Assembly: GCA_016875155.1 (NCBI GenBank)
Contig: VGSD01000203.1
Span: 1 to 5,771 of the forward strand
Direction: 5' to 3'
Origin: Deltaproteobacteria bacterium
GTDB lineage: Bacteria; Desulfobacterota; BSN033; UBA1163
Length of the DNA stretch: 5,771 nt
The notes beneath the pieces were generated by a model, which was given only the letters and a program-made list of their open reading frames with translations, was not told where the DNA came from and made no database searches. This document shows positions 1-4,616 of the stretch, piece by piece (position 1 is the first letter of the stretch; every line of letters starts with the position of its first letter). The position numbers and the translations under genes were made by a program.

Positions 1-9
1 ATAGGCCAT
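1..9 (-). CDS. Start of an unidentified gene running off the left edge
   Basis: On the minus strand an ATG at 9-7 is followed by GCC and TAT before the window ends, so only Met-Ala-Tyr can be read. The support is an AGGAGG ribosome binding site at 22-17, a perfect Shine-Dalgarno core, spaced 7 bases from the ATG. The start faces away from the rest of the window, with the roughly 400-base gene-free stretch as its upstream region. The product cannot be guessed from three codons. The main doubt is that AGGAGG next to ATG can occur by chance. Confidence 0.45.
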
Positions 10-97
10 TGGGAGTCCTCCTCTGTTGGACTGCATTGTATCATATTGATATGGAGACAGATAGAGTTTTTTCATTCGTTATGCTAAAAATTCTTAC

Positions 98-140
98 CCC
101 TCACCCTCCCCATTGTGACACAGTCTCCAAGGGGTGAGGG
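98..140. repeat. GC-rich hairpin, CCCTCACCC / GGGTGAGGG
   Basis: A perfect 9-bp inverted repeat has arms at 98-106 and 132-140 around a 25-base centre. The stem can extend outward by A-T pairs if C97 is bulged. The left arm shares CCCCTCACCCT with the hairpin in the metabolic operon near 4564-4574, so the two look like members of one dispersed intergenic repeat family. Read on the minus strand, the stem is followed by a short T-rich run, so weak termination is possible. It lies about 275 bases past the antitoxin stop. Confidence 0.55.
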
Positions 141-199
141 TATAAGGGAAATTAAGCGGGCATATTATAACGGATTTCATCCACCTAAAAAAGGGAAAA

Positions 200-307
200 A
201 TGAAAAACGAATTGAAAGCGGCATTCTGGAGGTTACAAATTAGATATTTTGACTCCGAGGGATTCTTCTGGAAGGTCGTGATTGACAAGTCTCCCTCCAA
301 GGTGTAA
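200..307 (+). CDS. Possible small ORF, 35 aa (doubtful)
   Basis: ATG at 200, TAA at 305-307. The peptide begins MKNELKAAFWRLQ, ends in IDKSPSKV and is rich in aromatic residues (FWR, RYF, FFWK). A weak purine run (AAGGGA, 191-196) lies just upstream of the start. The frame is open back to a TAA at 143-145, so it could be a decayed fragment of a longer gene. I see no recognised domain, no promoter and no partner gene. It may be chance; low confidence. Confidence 0.18.
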   Translation: MKNELKAAFWRLQIRYFDSEGFFWKVVIDKSPSKV

Positions 308-323
308 GAGAGAGGTAAAGAAA

Positions 324-339
324 GGGGTCAGCCCTTGAC
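324..339 (+). repeat. GGGGTCAG...CTTGAC motif, possible repeat remnant
   Basis: The sequence GGGGTCAGCCCTTGAC resembles, from memory, a motif often seen beside REP-associated tyrosine transposases in environmental bacterial genomes. No transposase gene is in the window and only one copy is seen, so this is a tentative note of a mobile-repeat remnant. Confidence 0.15.
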
Positions 340-415
340 GCGGGACAGTCTCTCAGATAAGGACAAACCTCAATAATAGACCTGATTCTAACCCGAGCTA
401 ATCAAGAAAATGCCT

Positions 416-718
416 TTAGCGTCTTTCCCAGAGCTGAAACGATTTAAGTATTTCCTTTTCGTCGACAAGACGATCGGAAATATATTTGTGGAGGACACTC
501 GATATAAGGGTTTGGTAGGGTATACCCTCTTCTTCTGCTTTCTTTTTTAGACGTTCCAGATCGGGCTCGCTAATGCGAATATTAATGTTCTTTGTCTTTC
601 GGCTCCTCTCCAATATAGCCTCAATGCGACGGCGCTTTTCACCCGTGATAGAAACAGATTTATCAATATGTGCTTCTATCCCCTTCTCGATTGGATCGAG
701 ATTAATTTTTCTTTTCAT
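416..718 (-). CDS. brnA: CopG-type ribbon-helix-helix antitoxin, partner of the BrnT-like toxin
   Basis: A 100-residue DNA-binding antitoxin, expected to neutralise the toxin encoded just upstream and to repress the shared promoter. Residues 44-50 (NINIRIS) form the RHH beta strand. Helix A is about 51-64 (EPDLERLKKKAEEE) and helix B about 68-81, containing the PYQTLI motif typical of CopG antitoxins paired with BrnT-like toxins. The charged N-terminal 40 residues probably hold the toxin-binding part. The ATG at 718 is chosen over the in-frame ATG at 730: GGAGG at 728-724 is 5 bases from 718, and the upstream ATG itself overlaps this GGAGG. The start overlaps the toxin 3' end by 17 bp, so translational coupling is likely. 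The gene symbol reflects the family, not demonstrated orthology. Confidence 0.85.
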   Translation of the reverse strand: MKRKINLDPIEKGIEAHIDKSVSITGEKRRRIEAILERSRKTKNINIRISEPDLERLKKKAEEEGIPYQTLISSVLHKYISDRLVDEKEILKSFQLWERR

Positions 719-977
719 AAGAACCTCCATACCGTTTAAAAAGCTTTCTGCTTGGATAAGCCGTTTTCAAAAAAATGGATTTGTCCTCCTCAACCATGAA
801 AGGTACTGCCCATATATAATTTTTTATTTTTAATACAAACACTTCCTGCCCTGCATAAGTCGGATTTTCAAGGATGTCTATATAATCTCCAGATAGAATA
901 CAATCTGCAATTTCTTGAAACGAAATACCCCGAGTTTTTCGCAACCATCGATCCTTCTCTACATCCCACCTAATCAT
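702..977 (-). CDS. brnT: BrnT-family toxin (putative ribonuclease), type II toxin-antitoxin
   Basis: A 91-residue protein that starts IRWDVEKDRW, continues RGISFQEI at about 16-23 and has VFVLKIKNYIWAVPF near 46-60 and SIFLKTAYPSRK near 67-78. This order (W-D-x-x-K start, GISF helix, central beta strands, closing strand with PSRK) is the pattern of BrnT/DUF4258-like toxins, which are RelE-fold ribonucleases inhibiting translation. The toxin-first order and overlap with a CopG antitoxin are typical of this family and strengthen the call. The ATG at 977 has only a weak GAG two bases upstream, and the promoter lies so close that the transcript may be nearly leaderless. That would keep toxin translation low relative to the antitoxin, which has a strong site. 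RNase activity is inferred from the family. Confidence 0.8.
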   Translation of the reverse strand: MIRWDVEKDRWLRKTRGISFQEIADCILSGDYIDILENPTYAGQEVFVLKIKNYIWAVPFMVEEDKSIFLKTAYPSRKLFKRYGGSYEKKN

Positions 978-983
978 AACTCA

Positions 984-1012
984 AATTTATAACATTTAGT
1001 AGACAATGTCAA
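984..1012 (-). promoter_or_regulatory. Promoter and possible operator of the brnT-brnA pair
   Basis: On the minus strand a perfect -35 TTGACA lies at 1012-1007. The -10 is either TATAAA at 991-986 (15-base spacer) or TAAATT at 989-984 (17-base spacer). Transcription would start within a few bases of the toxin ATG at 977. An ACATT-N8-AATGT dyad (992-996 and 1005-1009) sits in the spacer and overlaps the -35, a plausible operator for the ribbon-helix-helix antitoxin. The promoter is fairly clear; the operator is a guess from position and symmetry. Confidence 0.55.
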
Positions 1013-1068
1013 TAGAATTGTGCGATGGGAAGCTGGTGGAAGATGAGTAATTGAAAGAAATAAGAGAA

Positions 1069-1111
1069 CTACCGAATTGTACCCAAATAGTGGGTGGTGA
1101 GTTGGCGTTCC
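1069..1111 (-). pseudogene. 3' stub of an FrdA/SdhA-family flavoprotein gene
   Basis: Read on the minus strand, this segment encodes ERQLTTHYLGTIR followed by TAG. The intact flavoprotein gene at the right ends ERQLTAHYLGTIR and TAA. From 1071 to 1111 the DNA matches 2054-2094 at 35 of 41 positions. Five of the six mismatches leave the amino acid unchanged and one gives Thr for Ala. Upstream of 1111 the match stops abruptly and the frame reads unrelated residues towards the vapB promoter. The stub cannot make a product. The synonymous bias says it came from a gene that had evolved under protein-level selection, not from a recent copy of the neighbouring gene. It could be the displaced original end of that gene after an integration, or the last piece of a deleted paralogue. 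Confidence 0.8.
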
Positions 1112-1135
1112 TCTTGGCCTCTTTTAGCAATTTCC

Positions 1136-1164
1136 TTGACAGACCTAATACCATGATGTATATT
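1136..1164 (+). promoter_or_regulatory. vapBC promoter
   Basis: TTGACA at 1136-1141 and TATATT at 1159-1164 are separated by the ideal 17 bases. Transcription should start near 1171, giving a leader of about 28 bases. TGATGTA occurs twice, at 1154-1160 and 1166-1172, exactly 12 bp apart and straddling the -10 box. This is a candidate operator for VapB. The -35 lies only 25 bases beyond the end of the flavoprotein stub. Confidence 0.7.
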
Positions 1165-1185
1165 GTGATGTAGCTAAAGTATTAA

Positions 1186-1191
1186 AGGAGG
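1186..1191 (+). promoter_or_regulatory. Strong ribosome binding site of vapB
   Basis: AGGAGG, 7 bases before the ATG at 1199. It fixes the start at Met1 and not at the internal Met4. High antitoxin translation relative to the toxin, which has no such site of its own, fits type II toxin-antitoxin operons. Confidence 0.75.
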
Positions 1192-1198
1192 TAAGGCT

Positions 1199-1477
1199 AT
1201 GCCTCGGATGGTTCGGAAGCAAGTTTATATCGAATCACATCAAGAAACAACTCTAAAAAAACAGGCGAAGTCTTTAGGGATTACGGAAGCAGAGGTCATT
1301 CGGCGGGCGATTGATCGCCAAATGATCTCTATTCGGTTGGGTGCCAAAGACAAAAAGGCATGGGAGAGAGAGAAAGCATTCATAGCCAAGCGCATGGCTA
1401 AAGGGCCTGCCTCAAGAGGTCGCCGATGGAGGCGCGAGGATGCCTACGAAGAAAGGCTGATGCGTTATGGCCGATAA
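1199..1477 (+). CDS. vapB: VapB-type ribbon-helix-helix antitoxin
   Basis: A 92-residue basic protein. Residues 6-11 (RKQVYI) fit the RHH DNA-binding strand, 14-26 fit helix A and 29-40 (TEAEVIRRAIDR) helix B, a CopG/Arc-like fold. Residues 50-92 are rich in Lys, Arg and Glu (for example REKAFIAKRMAKG and RRWRRED) and are likely the flexible part that wraps the toxin. It should block the PIN-domain toxin encoded next and, with it, repress the promoter just upstream. It overlaps vapC by 11 bp in a different frame, indicating coupled translation. The assignment rests on the fold and the PIN partner; the exact antitoxin subfamily is not certain. Confidence 0.85.
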   Translation: MPRMVRKQVYIESHQETTLKKQAKSLGITEAEVIRRAIDRQMISIRLGAKDKKAWEREKAFIAKRMAKGPASRGRRWRREDAYEERLMRYGR

Positions 1478-1934
1478 AATCCTGGTAGATACCAACATCC
1501 TGCTTTACGCTTATGACTGTGGAGAGACGGGCAAACAGCCCCTGGCTTTAGCCTTATTGGACTGTTTGGTGGAACATGATCTGGGAGTTTTGACACCGCA
1601 GGTATTAGCTGAATTTTTCGTCAATGCGACAAAGAAATTGCGCCCCCCGTTAACCATTGAGGAAGCTTATATTCGTATTCAGAACTTTCTATTGTCGTGG
1701 GAGGTATTAGATATTAACGGTGCAATCGTTCTGGAGGCTATCCGCGGGGCCCGTACTTATCAGATGACTTATTGGGATGCACAAATTTGGGCTTCTGCCA
1801 AGATGAGCCAGATTTCTATCGTCCTCAGCGAAGATTTCGGGGATGGTGTAATGATTGAAAGTGTGAGATTCGTCAATCCATTTGGAAGCGATTTCAAACT
1901 GGAGGCATGGTTTCCTGGATTAGAAACAGATTAA
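1467..1934 (+). CDS. vapC: VapC-type PIN-domain ribonuclease toxin
   Basis: A 155-residue PIN-domain protein. The expected acidic metal-binding residues are present: Asp8 in ILVDTNILLYAYD, Glu49 in LTPQVLAEFF, Asp104 in TYWDAQIWA and Asp123 in VLSEDF, followed by the closing VRFVNPF strand at about 133-139. With all four acids in place it should be an active Mg2+-dependent endoribonuclease; VapC toxins usually cut tRNA or rRNA. The RNA target cannot be read from sequence. The length is at the upper end of the family (130-150), with a short extra tail after VNPF. The start ATG lies inside the end of vapB and has no strong ribosome binding site, so translation likely depends on vapB. vapC and the flavoprotein gene converge on a 117-base gap. 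Confidence 0.9.
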   Translation: MADKILVDTNILLYAYDCGETGKQPLALALLDCLVEHDLGVLTPQVLAEFFVNATKKLRPPLTIEEAYIRIQNFLLSWEVLDINGAIVLEAIRGARTYQMTYWDAQIWASAKMSQISIVLSEDFGDGVMIESVRFVNPFGSDFKLEAWFPGLETD

Positions 1935-1979
1935 TATATTACTATGGTTGTTTAATATTCTTTGTAAAATCCCTCCTAA

Positions 1980-2022
1980 CCTCCCTTTGCCAAAGGGAGG
2001 AAATAAAAGCTCCGTTTTTTTT
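1980..2022. terminator. Hairpin and T-tract between convergent genes
   Basis: A perfect 9-bp stem (CCTCCCTTT at 1980-1988, AAAGGGAGG at 1992-2000) has a 3-base loop and lies between the ends of vapC and the flavoprotein gene. On the plus strand a T8 run at 2015-2022 follows. The T run is 14 bases past the main stem, but a small GGAG/CTCC stem (1996-1999, 2010-2013) lies directly before it and competes with the main stem. On the minus strand no T-run follows the stem. The position favours a role in stopping both transcripts, yet this stem also looks like a common dispersed intergenic repeat. Confidence 0.45.
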
Positions 2023-2051
2023 AAAGCCTTTTAAAACTACGTAACGGAATC

Positions 2052-3722
2052 TTACCGGATTGTGCCCAGATAGTGGGCCGTGAGTTGGCGCTCCCGCACA
2101 TTGGGGTTGGAGTAATCGGGAAGGAGCATGGGAGCCACTCGGTCGGTGATGATCCCTGCTTCCTCTAATTCCTTGTGAAATCTTCGGACGTGATCCAGGG
2201 TCATCTTTCCATCTTTAAATCTCTCCTTCACGTACATCGCCGCATTCACCCCGGCAATCCTTCCGAAGACACAGACATCGAGGAGCGAATTTCCCATCAA
2301 GCGGTTCTCGCCATGCACACCCCCTGATACCTCTCCTGAAGAGTATAGGCCAGGGATGCTGGTCTCACATTTGCTGTTGTACTCGAGTCCTCCATTCTGA
2401 TAGTGAAGGGTGGGATAGACCAGCATCGGCTCTTTGGAAATATCAATTCCAAATCGCTTGAGAAGGATGTATTTTCCTGGAAACTCTTTCTTAACTGCCC
2501 CCTCGCCCATCAAGATATCAATCATAGGAGAGTCGAGCCAGATTCCTACCTTACCAGAAGAAGTTGGCACTCCTTTCTTAATATCAACACACTCCCGGAT
2601 GAAACAGGAGGACTCCACATCTCTGGGTTCCCGTTCGTTGACAAACTGCTCTCCGTCAATATTGAGCACATTGGCTCCAGCCCCCCTGAACTTCTCTGTG
2701 ATGAGAATGCCTTCTGCCTGCTCAGGATAAACAAGACCTGTGGGATGGTATTGATACGTATGAAGGAAGCAAATCTTGATCCCTGCCCGATAGCCAAGCA
2801 CCACACCATCCCCTGTGGCACCATAGTGGTTGGTGGTCATGAACTCCTGATAATGGAGCCTTCCGGATCCACCTGTGGCAAGGATGATTGCTTTTGCTTT
2901 TGCGATAAAATATTCTTCTGTCTCGATGTTGTAAAGAACCGCCCCTGCACAATGGCCATGTTCATTGAGAATCAGCTCAACCGCAGGCGTAAACTCGATC
3001 ACTTTGATCTCCGGTCGATTTCTTGCCTCATCTCTCAGTGTCCGCATGATCTCAGCCCCGGTGATATCCGCAGCATAATGCATCCGTTTCCGGGATGTTC
3101 CACCACCATGGAGTGCTTTCAGGCGACCATCCTCCATCTTGGTCAACATACAACCCAGGTTCTCCAGCCATGCGAGTACTTTGGGGGCTTCTGTTACAAG
3201 AGTATGGGCAAGTTCCGGGACATTCTTGAAGTGGCCACCACCCAATACATCTAGATAATGATAGTAGGGTGAGTCTTTTGTACTCTTCGTGGCGGCCTGA
3301 ATGCCGCCCTCGGCCATCATGGTGTTGGCATCGCCATGCCTGAGCTTTGTGGCAATCATCACTCGGACACCTGCTTCCTGCGCCATGAGGGCAGCGGCTG
3401 TTCCTGCGCCACCTCCCCCGATGATCAGGATGTCCGTCTCATAATCAATCTTATTCAAATCAATCTGATCAGGATTAATACGGCTTCGGGCTTCGAGAAG
3501 TCGAACCATTTCCGGTTGAATAGCATAACCTTTGTTAGGTCCCACCCGAACCTCTGTTCTTGAGCCAGGTTTATAGTCAGGATGAAACTTCTCAAGCCGA
3601 ACCTGCCTCTCCTTCAACGACAGCAGGGGAAACTCTTCTCCTCTTTTCTTCTTTTCGACCCTGGCTACCCGGGTAGCCTCAACCTTCTTGATCAGTTCTT
3701 TCAACTCACTGGTGTAAGGCAT
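2052..3722 (-). CDS. Soluble fumarate reductase/succinate dehydrogenase-type FAD flavoprotein
   Basis: A 556-residue FAD enzyme of the FrdA/SdhA/NadB family, most likely interconverting fumarate and succinate or reducing a similar enoate. Numbered from MPYTSEL, the Rossmann FAD site is GGGGAG at 102-107. Family active-site segments are present: YHPTG (His326), TEKFRG (Arg346, the expected proton-donor Arg), LHYQNGG (His440) and GENRLMGNSLLD (Arg474). At the SHTxAAxGG position the sequence is DANTMMAEGG, so Asn133 replaces the His that binds FAD covalently in membrane enzymes; the FAD should be non-covalent. About 97 residues precede the Rossmann motif, including HPDYKPG and VGPNKG, and the C-terminal helical domain is short. 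The ATG at 3722 has GGAGG at 3731-3727. The in-frame ATG at 3797 has no such site, would overlap the gene upstream to within 7 bases and would translate repeat DNA. The true substrate is not proven. Confidence 0.82.
   Translation of the reverse strand: MPYTSELKELIKKVEATRVARVEKKKRGEEFPLLSLKERQVRLEKFHPDYKPGSRTEVRVGPNKGYAIQPEMVRLLEARSRINPDQIDLNKIDYETDILIIGGGGAGTAAALMAQEAGVRVMIATKLRHGDANTMMAEGGIQAATKSTKDSPYYHYLDVLGGGHFKNVPELAHTLVTEAPKVLAWLENLGCMLTKMEDGRLKALHGGGTSRKRMHYAADITGAEIMRTLRDEARNRPEIKVIEFTPAVELILNEHGHCAGAVLYNIETEEYFIAKAKAIILATGGSGRLHYQEFMTTNHYGATGDGVVLGYRAGIKICFLHTYQYHPTGLVYPEQAEGILITEKFRGAGANVLNIDGEQFVNEREPRDVESSCFIRECVDIKKGVPTSSGKVGIWLDSPMIDILMGEGAVKKEFPGKYILLKRFGIDISKEPMLVYPTLHYQNGGLEYNSKCETSIPGLYSSGEVSGGVHGENRLMGNSLLDVCVFGRIAGVNAAMYVKERFKDGKMTLDHVRRFHKELEEAGIITDRVAPMLLPDYSNPNVRERQLTAHYLGTIR
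2054..2094 (-). repeat. Direct-repeat partner of the flavoprotein stub (gene 3' end)
   Basis: This is the last 13 codons and stop region of the intact flavoprotein gene, repeated in the same orientation at 1071-1111 with 35 of 41 bases identical. The two copies, 983 bp apart, bracket the vapBC locus and the hairpin beside it. They are candidate left and right junctions of an inserted segment. Confidence 0.75.
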
Positions 3723-3761
3723 GATTCCTCCAAATAATCTTACAGGTTCAGGTGAAGGCTG

Positions 3762-3800
3762 AGGTTGAGAAGTTCTAAACCTCAACCTTAACCTCAACCT
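3762..3800 (-). repeat. Hairpin and 12-bp tandem repeat before the flavoprotein gene
   Basis: In the 82-base gap between the Fe-S protein gene and the flavoprotein gene, AGGTTGAG (3762-3769) pairs with CTCAACCT at 3781-3788. A second copy of CTCAACCT lies at 3793-3800, 12 bp on, so two stems are possible. The transcript reads as two copies of a GGTTGAGGTTA-like unit followed by the complementary arm. It ends about 30 bases before the ribosome binding site, so it may affect mRNA stability or processing. It may equally be a passive repeat. Confidence 0.5.
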
Positions 3801-3804
3801 TTCT

Positions 3805-4545
3805 TTATAGGTAAGTCTTCTCTTTGGGTGTCCAATCTTCTTCAGCCTGTTCGGGTTCGATCTCTCTTGAGCTATAAAGGCTTTTTAATGTCTCCTCATC
3901 GGTATCCATTAACCGACGAAGCATCTGCTCATATTTTCCCGTCTCAACCTCTTTGACCATCGAAGCCAGATGCTCTGCCCTAGGAGCGACATACTTTCCA
4001 TAGAGTCGTCTGCCCAGAATGGCAATATTGTATTGACAGAGTTCAGCAGGACATCTTGAAGTGCACAAACCACACATCACACAATCGAACGAGAGCTCTG
4101 CCAAGCGAGTGACATCTCCCCTCATTCCTGCAGCAATATAATCCATCACCTCAATATCCATCGGGCAAGACTTGGTACAGGTATTACATTGGAGACATCG
4201 GAGGAGTTCCGGATAATTTTTCACCAAAGTCTCAATTGAAGGCTTGACCTTCTCTATATCATAGACGCTCTTGGTCGCCGGGAAAAAAGGAATCTGGGTA
4301 AGATACATGTTGGGTTGAACAACAGTCTGGCAGGCTAATCCCACTTCGATTTTATAACTTCCTGGAAATCGGTAAACCGTCCCGCAGGCCCCGCATATCC
4401 CTCCACGGCATCCGCACCCCCGGATCAGCTGATATCCGGCATACTCCATGGCCTTCTGGATGGTGAGAGAGGCAGGAACCTCATACCTTTTCCCCATGAT
4501 GAAGATGGGAACCAAATCCTCTTTTTTATTTACCTCGACTCCCAT
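3805..4545 (-). CDS. Iron-sulfur electron-transfer protein, 2Fe-2S plus two 4Fe-4S (FrdB/SdhB-like role)
   Basis: A 246-residue cytoplasmic protein with no signal peptide or membrane segment. The N-terminal ferredoxin-like domain (about 12-95) carries Cys44, Cys46, Cys51, Cys54 and Cys72; C46-x4-C51-x2-C54 and distant C72 are the plant-type 2Fe-2S pattern. A dicluster domain follows: C117-x2-C120-x2-C123-x3-C127-P and C155-x2-C158-x2-C161-x3-C165-P, with an extra Cys170. Respiratory SdhB/FrdB proteins hold 2Fe-2S, 4Fe-4S and 3Fe-4S centres; here both C-terminal sites have four Cys and look like full 4Fe-4S clusters. The CCG domains of methanogen TfrB are absent. It should wire the FrhB-like protein to the flavoprotein. 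The C-terminal 50 residues are acidic and cluster-free. The ATG at 4545 has AGGAGG at 4556-4551. The family and role are well supported; the exact complex is inferred from gene order. Confidence 0.85.
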   Translation of the reverse strand: MGVEVNKKEDLVPIFIMGKRYEVPASLTIQKAMEYAGYQLIRGCGCRGGICGACGTVYRFPGSYKIEVGLACQTVVQPNMYLTQIPFFPATKSVYDIEKVKPSIETLVKNYPELLRCLQCNTCTKSCPMDIEVMDYIAAGMRGDVTRLAELSFDCVMCGLCTSRCPAELCQYNIAILGRRLYGKYVAPRAEHLASMVKEVETGKYEQMLRRLMDTDEETLKSLYSSREIEPEQAEEDWTPKEKTYL

Positions 4546-4570
4546 GGCATCCTCCTGGCAGCCCCCCTCA

Positions 4571-4611
4571 CCCTACCCCTCTCCCACCAGGGGAGAGGGA
4601 AATTTGTAGGG
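4571..4611. repeat. Two-tier GC-rich hairpin between operon genes
   Basis: Inner stem CCCTCTCCC (4577-4585) with GGGAGAGGG (4591-4599) around a 5-base loop. Outer stem CCCTAC (4571-4576) with GTAGGG (4606-4611). It fills most of the 71-base gap between the first two operon genes and ends about 15 bases before the AGGAGG of the next gene. It shares CCCCTCACCCT with the hairpin near 98. With no T-run it should not terminate well; a stabilising or processing element, or simply a dispersed repeat, is more likely. Confidence 0.6.
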
Positions 4612-4616
4612 GGTGG

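Larger units (their letters stand above)
10..415. other. Intergenic stretch with no convincing gene
   Basis: This stretch lies between the partial gene at the left edge and the end of the BrnA-like antitoxin gene. It holds a 9-bp hairpin at 98-140, a weak 35-codon ORF at 200-307 and a GGGGTCAG-type motif at 324-339. I see no tRNA, no long open frame and no convincing sigma-70 promoter for the leftward gene; TATGAT or TACAAT hexamers near 33-43 lack a good -35. No clear intrinsic terminator follows the antitoxin gene. Confidence 0.6.

Noticed and set aside
94..300. A 68-codon minus-strand open frame
   Set aside because: It reads through the CCCTCACCC hairpin, has no ribosome binding site that I can see and has no family resemblance.
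573..833. An 86-codon plus-strand frame across the brnT-brnA overlap
   Set aside because: It is antisense to two overlapping genes with family signatures and has no motif of its own.
2403..3254. A 283-codon open frame on the plus strand
   Set aside because: It lies wholly antisense to the flavoprotein gene, whose frame carries clear FAD and active-site motifs. The antisense peptide has no recognisable domain.
3723..3797. A 25-residue N-terminal extension of the flavoprotein from an ATG at 3797
   Set aside because: It translates the repeat DNA of the gene gap (RLRLRFR), while the ATG at 3722 has a GGAGG site at the right distance.
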